This document shows positions 9,847-21,444 of a DNA stretch of 64,000 bases, piece by piece. Made by a program: the position numbers and the translations under genes. This DNA comes from Rachicladosporium sp. CCFEE 5018. Taxonomy: Eukaryota; Ascomycota; Dothideomycetes; Cladosporiales; Cladosporiaceae. How positions within the stretch are numbered: position 1 is the first letter of the stretch; each line of letters starts with the position of its first letter. The DNA lies in contig KZ111146.1 of NCBI GenBank assembly GCA_002077045.2, forward strand, positions 75,521 through 139,520. Direction: 5' to 3'. The notes under the pieces were generated by a model, which was not told where the DNA came from, did no database searches, and was given only the letters and a program-made list of their open reading frames with translations.

Positions 9847-10599
9847 ATGGGTGCCTTGGGCTCGTCCCTTAAGGCACTCATCGAAGACCTCCTCTTCCCC
9901 ATCCGCCTCCACCTCTCCCCTCGCATCGCCTGGTCGGCCAAACGGAAAGTCGTCCGTTTCTCACCATCTACCCTAGTCAAAGGCCCATGTCGCGAGCAGG
10001 AGCTCGAAGCCATGCTCTACGTCACTCAATACACCTCTGTTCCTGCGCCGAGGGTAATCAGGGTGTATAGACGCATGAAGGGGAGGGATAGCGGGCTGTG
10101 GATTTGCATGGAGTTTATTCATGGGGAAAGTGTGGCAGACGTGTGGGACCGTGTCGATGGGCGAGTTCGGAGGATGTGGGTCAGGAATTCCATGGACAGC
10201 GTGAAGAAATTGAGGCGTCTGAGCCCACCGAAAGATCTCGGTTTGTTTGTTGCGTCGATTGAGGGCGGAGGTATTATCGACGGCATTCTAAGCGAAGACG
10301 AAGTCGGACCCTTCGCCAGCGTTGCCGCATTCCGTGAGCTACTTCAATCTAGCCCAAATCTTGAGCAGTACAGGGACCTGTGGGACCACGATACGGAGTC
10401 GAGATATGTGCTTACGCACGCAGATCTGGCGCCGAGGAACATCATCCTGCGAAGTAGTGATGGCGAGCCCGTCATCATTGACTGGGAGTTCACTGGCTGG
10501 TGGCCGGAGTACTGGGAGAGGATCAAGTGGCATTTTGCTGATTTTCCGGAGACCACGGGGTGGGTGGAGATGATGGACGCGCTCGATGATGAAGGTTGA
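9847..10599 (+). CDS. Aminoglycoside-phosphotransferase-fold (APH) kinase-like protein
   Basis: Single exon, 250 residues, from the ATG at 9847. The catalytic loop HADLAPRNI lies at residues 191-199 with Asp193 and Asn198 in place, followed by IDWEFTGWWPEYWE, where Asp212 is the metal-binding Asp of the DFG-equivalent. A conserved Lys-Glu arrangement (VKGPCREQELEAM) is visible near residues 55-68. These are the hallmarks of the fungal APH/choline-kinase-like superfamily that is greatly expanded in filamentous ascomycetes. Such proteins probably phosphorylate small molecules, but substrates are almost always unknown and true antibiotic resistance should not be assumed. At 250 residues it is on the short side, with a reduced N-lobe. 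Cytosolic; no signal or membrane segment. Confidence 0.75.
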   Translation: MGALGSSLKALIEDLLFPIRLHLSPRIAWSAKRKVVRFSPSTLVKGPCREQELEAMLYVTQYTSVPAPRVIRVYRRMKGRDSGLWICMEFIHGESVADVWDRVDGRVRRMWVRNSMDSVKKLRRLSPPKDLGLFVASIEGGGIIDGILSEDEVGPFASVAAFRELLQSSPNLEQYRDLWDHDTESRYVLTHADLAPRNIILRSSDGEPVIIDWEFTGWWPEYWERIKWHFADFPETTGWVEMMDALDDEG

Positions 10600-10713
10600 C
10601 GAAGGTAGAGTCTAACGCGAGGGTAGCGTACAGTCAAACCCAATCTCTTCTTCCCAGCACTGTTCACTATCATCCGCAACGATACTCGGTTTTCAATACA
10701 CTTCCCGTCGGCG

Positions 10714-13074
10714 CTATACTCCACCACCTGACTGCCCACTCCCTCCTGCATCGTCGCGATCCTCACGCTTCAGCCCCTTCAGCCCAGGGCCCTCCAGTCC
10801 AGGCGTCGGCGGATTTGAATACCCAAGAGCGACCTTATTAACAGTCCAATCAATCTCAGCGGCATTCGCGAGATCTTGCAGCTTCTCGGTCGATGAGTCT
10901 TGGTACGACTCCGGGCGAATGACCTCTTGCGGAGGTTTAGAGGCCGAGGAGTCGAGTCTTGGGAAGCCAGGAGGGCGAGTCAGAGAAGCGGGAGCTGGTA
11001 GAACGGGATCGGAGGCTGGTAGTGGTCTGGGTGCTGGCGGCGGTGGAGGTGGTGGCATAGATCTCTGCGGTGGTGGCATGGTTCTCTGTTGTGGCGTAGC
11101 ATGCAAACGTGATGCTGACGCCGGCACCTGTGCTGTTGGCATGGCCTCACGGCCCTGTGAAAACGGTGCGGGCAGCTGTGGTGGCTGTCTGGCGGCAGGT
11201 ATCCGTGATGCTGGCGCGGGTATCTGTGGCGGTGCCCTGGACTGGTGCGGAGGTTCCCAAGGGGGAAAGGTACCCCCGGGCGGAAGGTTTACATCCGCTA
11301 ATCGATTCACCGTCGACCGCATCGCAGAGTCTTGAGCATAGCTTGCCTTCGGCGACCCTACGACTGGATCTCCCATCGATATGAACTCCCCACTCGGCCT
11401 CCGATCACCAGATCCCGACGCGGGTACTGGGGCCTCCGGGCCCGGCGACTCTTTAGTCGTCAACGACGAATGCGAGAGCTCTGACTCCGCTGAACTCCCA
11501 CCAGCACTTGAGCGTCTCTGCGTTGCAGCTTCGTTGGGCGGGAGCCAGTTCAAGTCACCTACGAGCTCGGGAGATATCGACTTCTATTCGCCATCTCTGT
11601 GTGTCTCAGTTCCGCTGAACCGGTGCGGAAATCGTCTTGCCAGGTCTCTCATCCGCGCAGCATACTGTGCCTCGGAGGTTCCGGCTTGCGGTGTAGGAGC
11701 ACTTTTGGGGTGCGTCTCTCTCGACGGGGCGGTAGTCGGCGGCTCAACAGTATCGACTGGTGGTATAGGAGCATTGTCCCCTCGCAGTTCTCTCGGCGGC
11801 GCCGAAAGGTCCGACTCAGTGGTTTCGACTTGCGGTGCAGGAGCATTGTTGACTTGCGACTCTCTCGGCGGTGCCGTATGCGGCGTTTCAGCGGGTTTGG
11901 CTTGCGATACAGGAGCAGGAGCAGTGTCGGTTGTCAAGTCGACCAGCGGCGCCGTAGAAGGTGGCTCGGGACGTTCGATCTGTAACACACGCGCAATATT
12001 AACCTGGAAGTTCCTCTGCGATTGATGCGGCTCCATAGCGCTCTCAGTGTCCGTCAGAAGCAGACCATGGAACTGTGTGTGCTGTCCCAGAGGCGGATGC
12101 TGTTGGGGAGGGTCGATCGAGAATCCCGAATTGTGATAAACATGGCCTGTGGGCAATTCAGGTGCGGTGCTGACAAGCTCAGGACCCGGCATTTGGGGTG
12201 GCGGCTGATGGCCTCCCGGGTTGTAAAGCAGTCCGCGCAAATAGCGCCCGAAGTCAGTCTCAGAGGGGATGGGGGAGCGCCATACCTGTGGAGGAGGCCC
12301 ATTCAACGGTACATCAGGGGGTGGTCTAGGTGCTTCAGATGTATTGGGTTGTTGTCGAGGGTCTCGGTTCTCGTCAGGTTGCAGTCCCGTTTGTTGCGAT
12401 GCCCCAACCGCCTCTCCACCGCTGGTCGTCGCAGCTGTTGCTGTGGCGGCGCCCCCTGTCCCCACATTCTGCCGTTCATCAGGGCCATTGAGAGTCGACG
12501 GAACGACTTCCACGCTCTCCACAACACTAGGATCAACGGGCGTTCTCGAGATCCTCAGGTTGCACTCTATTGCTATCTCCCTGAGATCGCCGCCCCAGTC
12601 AATTATAGCTGCATCGAGTATGCTGGTTTCGCCTTCTCTCAATTCTCCCGCCTGCGCAGCATAGCCAGCTCTAGCTTGCTGGGCCCAGCTCAAATGAACA
12701 TCGATGCCATAATAGCGACTCAGGATGATCCAGAGGTGACTTCGAATGTATCGCCCGCTCATCTTGCCCATACTCAGGTCGTGGTCGATGATTCGGTTGA
12801 TAACAACAGGACGGCAACGCTTTGAAACAACGCACACAAAGTTGTCAGGGTTATTGTACGGCGAGATGGGTGCGGTCAGGGGCTGCCATATATACTTCTG
12901 CCATTCGTTGACGGGTCCGCGGCAACATGGGCATAGTGACCAGACTCCACATACTCTGGTGGTCCTGGCGTTGGGGCAATACATCGCACCGAGTGCACTG
13001 TTTGGTGCGGTGCAGGGGATCACCATCAGCACCGAGTGGCTGCATCTGAAGTACATGGTGCGATGGCCGCACAT
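10714..13074 (-). CDS. Hypothetical protein with Cys-rich N-terminus and Pro-rich tail, split by an in-frame TAG
   Basis: From the ATG at 13074-13072 the frame is open for 496 residues to a TAG at 11586-11584. The N-terminus is Cys/His-rich (MCGHRTMYFRCSH, then PC, YCP, CGVWSLCPCCRG), probably a zinc-binding knot, and is followed by a helical ~100-residue part (LWIILSRYYGIDVHLSW) and a long disordered Pro/Thr/Glu region. After the TAG the same frame runs a further 290 codons to 10714, Pro-rich and ending IDWTVNKVALGYSNPPTPG, plainly protein-like. Either an intron removes the stop (a GTGCTC donor at 11702 with the CGTAG acceptor at 11561-11559 would be 144 nt and keep the frame) or this is a nonsense allele. 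The N-terminal pattern looks like lineage-specific fungal hypotheticals; I do not know a function. Tail-to-tail with the APH-type gene. Confidence 0.55.
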
Positions 13075-13477
13075 GGTGCTGGTGAGTGTCGCTCCAGATA
13101 TGCGCTGAGAAGGCTGTGCCAACGTAGTGATGCTTCGCAATGTGTTGTAGTGTAGACGAGATGCCGAAGAGATGATATCTAGATGAATATCAATGTTGAA
13201 AAGTTCGAATTATGCAGATGGTGCGAGGTGTTGTCGAAGCGAATCGGTACCGATCTACGTACTTACCAGAAAGCTATTTTGACAGTCCCATATGCACCTA
13301 CCGTGCGCTCCGTGACCTGCTTCCATTGAAGCACCTGCCACTGAGATGTGATGTGGCACTTGCTACGTCTCCGAGCGATTAGCCCGCTTTTCTCCAAGAC
13401 AGCGACTTTACGTCCCGGTACCACAGCCATGCTGATATGAGCCCACGCCACATTTTGTGTAGACCGACAAGCAACGC

Positions 13478-15609
13478 TCAGGCCACCTCCATGCCACCCA
13501 CGATCTCTTTCGCAGACCGCATTACTAGCTGCCTCAGCACCTCAAGCTTAGCAAGCAGCTGCTCAACCCCATCGTCGGTTGTCTTCCCAGCCTCCATATC
13601 ACCCATATCATCCATAGGAAACCATGTTCCCACTTGGGCGTCCCACTGCGCCTTCGCGCCAACGGCCAGATTCTCGTTCTGCGCGAACTGAGTCGCCCAC
13701 GAACTGTGATACACTTCAAGCGACCAGCGCGGCTCAAACGCCTTGATCGTGTAGTCGCCTGGATTACAAGAACTGGCGGTGCAGATGCGGTCTTGGGATC
13801 GGGTGAGCTCGACCACGTAGTCGGACTGAGCAAGATTGTAACGATAGCTTACGCGTTGTTGATACGACTTGGTGGGCAAGTAAGGCGTGAAGCGTGATAT
13901 GAAGTTGATATCGCCGTGATTGCGGCGCGCCTCCTCAGGATCAATCTTGATATGATCTGCAAGCTTAGCCAGGTTCTCTGGCAGGCGCTTATTCTCGACC
14001 GCATGGGCCCCAACGAGATCGAATTGCCAGGCCGAGCCGTCCGTCAGGTCCGTGAGACTGACATCGACAAGAGGAACGGGAGTGCTTGAGCTGCGGTCGA
14101 GGCGGACCCAAGAGCGTGATAATGTATCGAAGACTTCGGAACTGTTGCCTACTCCGTCTGGATCCACCTTATGCCAGGTGACAGAGTGACGTAGATCACC
14201 AGCGCGGTCGGTGAAGATGAAAACGGCGGTGTAGACGGGTTTGACATTCGAGAGGCGAGCGATCATGCCACTTTGCGGCACCAACAAGCCTTTCGCGCCC
14301 TGAAGGGCATGGAGGGCCGCGTTCTCACGGGTGCGATGACCCAGTCTGCACACTGGTCAGCACATCATTCTTCGTCGCATTCAGATAATGAAATCTTGGA
14401 GCACACTCACTCCATCGTCACTTCGCCCCTGAATTGTGTCTGCTTCAACATGCCCTGGAAGTCTTCGAAGCTGTAAGAACCATCGACAGGCATCTTGTAC
14501 TGGGTCATCAAGAATGTGCCCAAGCGAATGCGCAAGTCGAGATGTCCGCGGTAGAAATGAAGTCTGGAAAGCTGATGCACAACAATCGCCTTGAGCAGGA
14601 GCGCATTCCTGTGCGAGCTTCCGTCGGTGGGTAGGATTTTCCCATCGGTCTCGACGAGATCCTCACCACGAGGAGACTGGCCAGTCTTGTCGCGATCTGC
14701 ATCGTCGCCTGGCATGTGAGGATGCGTGTATTGTTTTAATGCTACCGCGGTGAAATGCTGGCTGTCATCTGCATTATGAAGGAGATAGCGTCTTGTGCTA
14801 TCGAGCTGACGAGCAGCGATTTGGAAGCATACATTGCGGAGTAGAACTACTGCTTTCGTGACTCCACTCTGCGAGCCGAGAATGTTGAAGCTCTCGATCT
14901 TCGGCGTGAAGATGATGTGGCACGCAGTGTCCATGCGGATGCGGTCCAGTGCTTCGAAGCTCGGGCCCAGCACAGCTTCGGGATCGTAATCTTCAACGGG
15001 CCAGCGAAAGGTCCCGATTGCCCCAAATGCTGCGCCCATCGGAGGAGCCTGGCGATACTGTTGCTTCACGACTTCTCTCTGCCACTTCCTCTCAGCGCGC
15101 CTACGTTCGTCCGCAGTCTGAGACTTCGACTTGGCGAACTTTGAGAGACCCTGCACACGCCTAGAATCTATCTCGCGCAAGACCCAATCGTGTATGTCTT
15201 GCTTGGTGCGACGGGCTGCGACATCGTCACCTCGACTTGCCCAGATGCCGATGGAGATGAGGCCAGATTCTGCATAGCGATCCTGAGCGATGACAAAGGT
15301 CTTGTGTATGCGAGCGATGGTCTCATGCTGCGAATCTTGCCAAAAGAGATGGTCTGGCACGTCAATTGTGCAGTCAGGGAGTTTGTGACTGCGCCACTCG
15401 GCTTCTGCAGGGTGACTATCAGTGTCATCAATGTCGACAAGGTATGCCGGTGCCGCATCGCGCTGCTCACGCCGTTTAGCGTCCACCAGCAGGCGCCAGT
15501 CGTCCACTTTGCCAGGCGACGGTGTTCGCTGGTCTCGCGTGGATCTGTTTGGAACGCGGTTCTGTGGTCGAGCTCCACTGCGCCTTCCCCGTGGCCTGTT
15601 GTCAGCCAT
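13478..15609 (-). CDS. Conserved fungal hypothetical protein (possibly the DUF7905 family)
   Basis: Two exons, 15609-14411 and 14345-13478, give 688 residues. The intron (14410-14346) starts GTGAGT, carries a GCTGAC branch box and ends GTGCAG; this acceptor, not the nearer CCAG, restores the frame. The N-terminus is basic and disordered (NRPRGRRSG), residues ~90-180 contain the conserved IARIHKTFVIAQDRYAESG block, and the C-terminal half is a compact alpha/beta region with SYRYNLAQSDYVVELTRSQ and a Trp-rich WSLEVYHSSWATQF segment. The overall pattern resembles large fungal proteins annotated with DUF7905, some of which also carry RNA-binding KH-like parts; I state that from memory and with caution. 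No signal peptide or transmembrane helix. Function unknown. Confidence 0.7.
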
Positions 15610-16055
15610 TTCGCCGTATGGCTGGCGCTACAGGATTGTGTCAACAAGTTGTGTCATCGACCGAATTCGAAAGCGTTGATGCCTTGAGCCCATGTGCCAA
15701 GAGTTGAATCTGAAAGGCAGCGACGACTTTGGATCTAGCAGGAAGGTGCCACCGGGTCCGCCGCGGTGCGGCATCTTGCATTTCACCTACCGTGACAACG
15801 TAATTACGCTATCGTACCTCGTCTCATGTGGAAGCAGAGGCAAGCTGAGAGTCTTCATGGCAGGCCATGCGCCGCGCAAGAAGATTACAGCTGTCGCACT
15901 CCGTCGCGGAGCCTCACGGAATCACGTTACCACTCAATAAACATCCTTACACATCGATACCCTGCCGGGTTTATCAAGCCCAGCAGGCGTCGAGTGCCCC
16001 GTCCCGATGCAGAGCCTCATCTCGATGCACGCCCTCTAGATTTTCCTGCAATCCG

Positions 16056-16342
16056 TCAGCCTCGTGTGCCACTATGCAGCTGCATCCCATGGCAAGGTCT
16101 TGGAGTCGCATTCATGATATGTAAGAAAAGCCTGTATGAGGCACTCAGTGGAGAGTATGTTCCTCCTCGATAGTATTGTTGTAATCATTGGAAAAAGGAG
16201 GGTAGGAGGATGAGACTTACCATATAAGCCGTGCTGAGCTCGAGTGATTGTGGTTGTTTGCATGTGCGTAACGACGCATCCGAGGCTTGTTGGACACGAG
16301 GAAAAGAGCAAGAGCGATGGAAGTCGAGAGTGAATTTGACAT
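16056..16342 (-). CDS. Possible small two-exon gene, divergent from ORC1
   Basis: An ATG at 16342-16340 opens a 40-codon exon with a hydrophobic N-terminus (LSTSIALALFLV) that ends at a perfect GTAAGT donor (16220). A pyrimidine-rich intron with a CACTGAG branch-like box ends at CATACAG, and the second exon (16131-16056) continues in phase for 25 codons with the stop, giving 65 residues. The splice signals are good, but the product matches nothing I know, so a non-coding spliced transcript is equally possible. It lies about 120 bp upstream of the ORC1 start and would share its promoter. Confidence 0.3.
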
Positions 16343-16464
16343 GGTGAAGTCTTCGTGCACGGACCGAGCATAAAGTGCAATCGCGTCTCTCGCGTAGCTA
16401 GACGCGTCGGTTCAAAATCCAGGACAATGGGCTCCTGCACACCCCGCCAATAATCAGTAACGAG

Positions 16465-18768
16465 ATGCCTCCGAAACGGAAGCGCACGAATGCCGAGAAG
16501 GCACGGCATTACCTCTCTGGGGGCGGCGTACTGCGGGAAGACTCAGACGATGAGCTAGGACTGGAAGACCATCCGTGGGAGTTCATATATGATAAAACAC
16601 GGGGCAAAGATGGCTCTCAACAGATCGTTGGCGCTCGCATGGGTACCTTCGAGTGCTATGTCGGCGACACCGTACTTCTCAAAGCTCCAGCAGGGAACGA
16701 GGCATGGGTGGCCATGATCTACGACCTCTCCGAAGGCGAGATCGAAGATGAGGATGGTGATATGATCACCGAGAAGAAGGCAACAATGCTGTGGTTCTCG
16801 TCCGAGAAGGAGATACGGAGCAAGAACAAGCGGACCGACTTCTTGCAGAACGAGCTTTACATTACAGCCAACTTCGACGAGAACCCCCTGACGACGATCA
16901 ATGGCAGGGCGAGAGTGGTCTCGAAGGGCGTCTTCGACAAGCTGTATCCGACTGGCAAGGTGCTCCGACAATCAAAGGACTATGGCAAGATCTTTGTGTG
17001 TCGGAGGGGCGCCAACGCGAGGACAGCGACGTATACAGACGAGTTTATCTGGGAGGATCTCTACAGTGGTCAGAAAGATCTTCAGCGGCTTGCAGATCTG
17101 GTGGAGACGCAGACGGTCAAGACTCGCAAGCGGAGAGCGGTGAAGACGCGAGACCTGGATGACTTCGTGCAGGAGGACGAAGATGGATCGGGCCCTACTA
17201 CGCCTCGTAAAAAGCGAAAGGTCGGGTCTGGCGCACCGACACCGTCCAAAGCAAAGGCACAGACGCCGCGGAAGCTCATGACGCCTACCCACAAGCGCAT
17301 CATTACGAAGAGAGCACTCGAGTTCACACCACTAGGTACCCGGGTCCTCTCGCCGAACCAGCTCCAAGCCTCTCCGTACCAGATCGCAAGATCAACTCTC
17401 CACGTCTCAGCAGTACCTCACGCGCTACCATGTCGAGAGACTGAGTTCGAGATGGTGCAGTCGCATCTAGAAGCGGCCATCACAGCAGGCACAGGGTCAT
17501 GTATCTACATCTCGGGCACACCAGGCACGGGGAAGACAGCCACAGTGCGAGAAGTCGTCGCCTCGCTCCAAGCAGCAGTAGCCGACGAGCAACTCGATGA
17601 TTTTTACTTCGTCGAGATTAACGGGATGAAAGTTACCGATCCGCATCAATCGTATAGCTTGCTATGGGAAGCACTGAAAGGCGAACGAGTCAGCTCAGCA
17701 CACGCACTGGAGCTGTTGGAGCAGGAGTTCACAACACCCAGCCCACGGCGAGTGCCATGTGTAGTGCTTATGGACGAGCTGGACCAGCTTGTAACGCGAA
17801 ACCAAGGCGTAATGTACAACTTTTTCAATTGGCCGCAGCTGCGGCATAGTCGATTAATCGTGCTAGCTGTGGCGAACACGATGGACTTGCCAGAGCGGAC
17901 ACTGAGCAACAAGATCAGCTCGCGGCTGGGTCTGACACGCATCACATTCCCTGGCTACACGCATACTCAACTCATGACGATCATCCAGTCACGACTCGAA
18001 GGCGTTGGCGCAGTCATCGTAGAATCAGATGCCATACAGTTCGCCAGTCGCAAGGTCGCAGCAGTGTCAGGAGACGCGCGGCGAGCTCTAGACATCTGTC
18101 GCCGCGCTGTCGAGATCGCAGAACAAGAAGAGACAGAGTCCTCTGCCAGCATAGACTCAGGCAAAGAGAATTCACCGCCCGACACCCCAAGTAAAACGCC
18201 TGGTCGACATAAACCTACACCACTAGAGTCAACAGCAGGCATAGACAAACGCAAAGGCATCGTAACAATCGCCACGATTCGCAGAGCAATCAACGAAGCA
18301 ACCTCCACGCCCCTGGCAGCTTACCTCCGTGCTCTGCCACTGTCGAACAAACTTTTCCTATCTGCCCTCCTGGCACGTTTACGTAGGACAGGCATCACTG
18401 AATCAACACTCGCAGACGTAGCAGACGAAGCGCTGCGCATGGCGCGGACTTCGCTGTCGAAGCCAGTGCAAGAGTTCTTGATCACGCCGCCTCCAACACT
18501 TGTGCAGGACGAGGGCATAGGTGATGTGAGCGGCGATGCGCACGCAACACCCGGCAAACGAGGGAGACCTGCTACGAAGAAAGAGATGGAGCGCGTCGCG
18601 AGAGTGCTCGGGCTGGGTGCTGCAGGGCGAGAGCTAGCAGAAGCGGGGATTGTAGGGCTGGAGAGTAGATGCGGCGAGCGTGTGGGCAGGATCAGGCTAG
18701 GTGTCAGCGACGACGCAGTGCGAGAAGCACTTCGAGAAGACGAGGAGAGTGCAGGACTAGGATTCTGA
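16465..18768 (+). CDS. ORC1: Origin recognition complex subunit 1
   Basis: Single exon, 767 residues, from the ATG at 16465. A BAH domain occupies about residues 50-190 (FECYVGDTVLLKAPAG, then NKRTDFLQNELYITANFDEN), as in Orc1, where it binds nucleosomes. A basic disordered linker rich in TPRK motifs (~220-300) carries likely CDK sites and nuclear signals. The AAA+ ATPase follows, with Walker A GTPGTGKT at 351-358, Walker B VVLMDELDQ near 433-441, and the RRALDICRRAVEIA lid helix. The C-terminus (~600-767) is the winged-helix DNA-binding part. Orc1 binds origins, and with ATP loads Cdc6, Cdt1 and Mcm2-7. The BAH domain and length separate it from Cdc6, the main alternative. It converges on the GH13 gene with only about 75 bp between stops. 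Confidence 0.95.
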   Translation: MPPKRKRTNAEKARHYLSGGGVLREDSDDELGLEDHPWEFIYDKTRGKDGSQQIVGARMGTFECYVGDTVLLKAPAGNEAWVAMIYDLSEGEIEDEDGDMITEKKATMLWFSSEKEIRSKNKRTDFLQNELYITANFDENPLTTINGRARVVSKGVFDKLYPTGKVLRQSKDYGKIFVCRRGANARTATYTDEFIWEDLYSGQKDLQRLADLVETQTVKTRKRRAVKTRDLDDFVQEDEDGSGPTTPRKKRKVGSGAPTPSKAKAQTPRKLMTPTHKRIITKRALEFTPLGTRVLSPNQLQASPYQIARSTLHVSAVPHALPCRETEFEMVQSHLEAAITAGTGSCIYISGTPGTGKTATVREVVASLQAAVADEQLDDFYFVEINGMKVTDPHQSYSLLWEALKGERVSSAHALELLEQEFTTPSPRRVPCVVLMDELDQLVTRNQGVMYNFFNWPQLRHSRLIVLAVANTMDLPERTLSNKISSRLGLTRITFPGYTHTQLMTIIQSRLEGVGAVIVESDAIQFASRKVAAVSGDARRALDICRRAVEIAEQEETESSASIDSGKENSPPDTPSKTPGRHKPTPLESTAGIDKRKGIVTIATIRRAINEATSTPLAAYLRALPLSNKLFLSALLARLRRTGITESTLADVADEALRMARTSLSKPVQEFLITPPPTLVQDEGIGDVSGDAHATPGKRGRPATKKEMERVARVLGLGAAGRELAEAGIVGLESRCGERVGRIRLGVSDDAVREALREDEESAGLGF

Positions 18769-18843
18769 CCTTTATGATACCCATGTTCATCCTCAGCCTA
18801 TCAAACACCTACAACCATTGCCTGTATGTTCGGCATATATGGT

Positions 18844-20687
18844 CTACAACTTCGCCGTCCCCAATAACCCCTCCCAGGGCTTTAGCACAATGCTCCCCTC
18901 CGTCCCCCTCTCCGGCTTCCCCTTATAATTCCCCGTCACCCAGTTCTCCACCCCCGCCTCAGCAGGCACACTCCACTGCACCTCCTCTCCCGAGAAATTC
19001 AGCACAACCGCAAACGCCTCTCCACCCCCAAACCTTCGATACGCAAACACATTCTCATGCTCCGGATCCAGCAGCTCAAAGTTCCCATAGACAAAGCAAT
19101 CCTTATGCTCCTTCCGCTGCTGCATCCCGCGCTTCCAGAATTGCAGTACAGACAAGTCCTCAGGGTCCGAGAACGTGCGTTGAGCTTCGGCGTTCCACTC
19201 CTTATAATCGTCATTGACCCTCATCCACGGCTTCGTGCCCTCCGCACAAAACCCCGCATTAGGTCCAGCGTTCCATTGCACAGGCGTGCGAGCGTGGTCG
19301 CGGGCTTTATTGAGCAGCACTTTCCGAGCAAAAGCCAGTCTCTCCTCGTTGTTGGGGTAGAGGGCAGACATCTTGTTCCAGTAATTCGCGGATTCGATGT
19401 CAATGTACTCGCTCGGTGGCCAGTCGGCGGGAACGTTCGCCATGGCGAGCTCTTCGCCTTGGTAGACGAAAAGTGTGCCGGCGAGGGTGGTTTGCATGAG
19501 GGCTAGGAGTTTGGCGCCGAGGTTGCGGGACGCGGTGTCGGAGGAGGAGGTGTAGCGGGTGACGGAGCGGGCGTTGTCTGTGAGACGTTAGAGAGAGTGA
19601 CTCTAGATTGGGAGGGGGCATGAAGAGCAGACTTACCATGATTCTCAATAAATAGCGAGTTCCAACCATCCCGATCCAACATCAGGCGCTGGAACTTTGA
19701 TTGGATGTCCTTGATATCCTTGCCGTTGAAATCCTTCAGCGTCATGCGAAAGCCACTAGAGTCATTGTCGATATCCACCAAGTCGAACAAGAAAATTTCG
19801 TTGAGCTCCTGTCGATCCGCGCCCACGCACTTGATGATCTCGTCCTCGTCCTTGACGAATGGCATTTCGCCTACAGTCATGGCTTCGTACCTGCTGATCA
19901 CTTCACGGTTCATGGCATGCAGATACTCATGCAATTTCGGCCCGTTACAGAAAAGCTTGTAGCCTGGCTGGAAGGGTGCGCCTTCGTTCGTGACCTCGGC
20001 GTCAGGGTAGCCAGGGACCTTCGAGATCATGTTGATGACATCCTCACGGAATCCACTCGCGCCGCGTTCGAGCCAGAACTTCAGCACGTCGTGGATCGCG
20101 GCGCGGACTTCGGGGTTCTCCCAGTTCAGATCTGGCTGCTCGGGGGTAAAGAGCGAGAGGTAGTACTCCTGCGTCTTCTCGTCCCAGGTCCAGGCACTGT
20201 TTGCTTCGCCGAGGAGAGAAGCCCAGTTGTTTGGTGGGATGCGTTTGCCGTTTTCGGTGTGCTTGGGAGGTTGCCAGTGGTACCAGTCTCGCTTTGGATT
20301 GGATTGTGATGATCTCGATTCCAGAAACCAGGCATGATGATCAGACGTATGGTTCACGACGAGGTCCATCAGCACCTTCATACCGCGTTTCTTCAAGCCA
20401 GCGAGCAGCTCATCGACATCCTCAAGAGTCCCGTACCGAGGATCGATGTCCTTGTAGTCGGAGATGTCGTAGCCCATGTCGGCCTGTGGCGACTTGAAGA
20501 TGGGAGATAGCCATACGATGTCGACACCCAAGTGCTTCAGGTAGTCGAGCTTAGAGATGACGCCTTTGATATCACCCCAGCCTGAAACACTTCCAGAGCC
20601 TGTGGAGAGGAAGGATGCTGGGTAGATTTGGTAAATTACTGCCTCCTTCCACCACGCTTGAGTGGAGTTTGGAGCTGGCTTGTTCAT
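18844..20687 (-). CDS. GH13 alpha-glucosidase, isomaltase (oligo-1,6-glucosidase) type
   Basis: Two exons (20687-19637 and 19577-18844) encode 594 residues; the 59-nt intron starts GTAAGT and splits the invariant IENHD motif in phase. Family GH13 landmarks are all present: MDLVVNHTSDHHAWF (region I), GFREDVINMI with the nucleophile Asp216, GEMPFV with the acid/base Glu274, and NHD with Asp351. The residue after the nucleophile is Val, as in yeast isomaltases, where maltases have Thr, so activity on alpha-1,6 linkages is favoured (inference). No signal peptide: a cytosolic enzyme working on imported oligosaccharides. The start chosen is the first ATG in frame (MNKPAPNS). No transporter or MAL-type regulator is next to it. 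It is divergent from the aldo-keto reductase. Confidence 0.9.
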
Positions 20688-21444
20688 GTTCTTGGTGGTG
20701 TTCGTCAGGTGTGCTTGGGATGAAATCTCCAATTCTTCGACGAATCAGGAAGAAGGGAGAACTCTTGATGGGGTCAAAGCGGATGGGCAGAGAGCGAATG
20801 CAGATGAGATAAAAGGGAAGACTTGGACTTTGATTATAGCAGTGACTTCTGCGACATTTGTGTATGCTCGCCTGCAGTATCGACTGCAAACACCTTGTCA
20901 GCAAGCCCGGGAGTCAACACAAGCTCATTCGTGACGGCAACTATGCGCGTCATCCGGAGTAGCTCAGGTACCACATTACTCCTGCATCTTCGAGCTCTCT
21001 GTATCCACTCGATGTCGAAGGCTAATGTGTCTCGTGGGCGGCTCCGACAATGCTGCCGACGTGGTCAGGCAGCGTCAATCGCAACGTCAGCCCATCCCTG
21101 TCGCCTCCTTCGACTCACTGGAGCCGTGAACAGATGCTGCACCCACGCGGTGCCCAATATCAGAGTATTCTCATCATGAGAGTGGAGGTGGCGAAGAGAA
21201 GTAACGCTCTTGGATATCTGCGTAGTAGCGGCGATAAGGTGCAAACACCGCAACGGCTAAAGTCGCCCTCTCGACTGTCGCCATCATCGCGCAACATTTG
21301 TGCGAAAGGTCAAGCAGAGCACGTAAGAGCTACTTTACCACACTCAAGGTCTCTTATACATTCGTATGCTTGCGTAGGTGTTCTTCCTACTCTCACGTCC
21401 CTTCCCGCTTCTGCAATCATTCCTACCATTTAATTCACAGCAAC
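20688..21444. other. Divergent promoter region between the GH13 gene and the aldo-keto reductase
   Basis: About 760 bp separate the two starts. I see no coding frame with support. The 60 bases before the reductase ATG are C/T-rich and end CACAGCAACATGG, a good fungal start context. No recognisable operator was identified by eye. Confidence 0.4.

Noticed and set aside
3038..11586. Genome-wide TAG reassignment or systematic readthrough
   Set aside because: Long genes such as ORC1, the 2139-residue protein and the BRCT gene contain no in-frame TAG, and the GH13 gene ends with TAG normally.
16405..16440. tRNA-like T-loop sequence GGTTCAAAATCC
   Set aside because: No complementary T-stem, no A-box or acceptor stem at the right distance.
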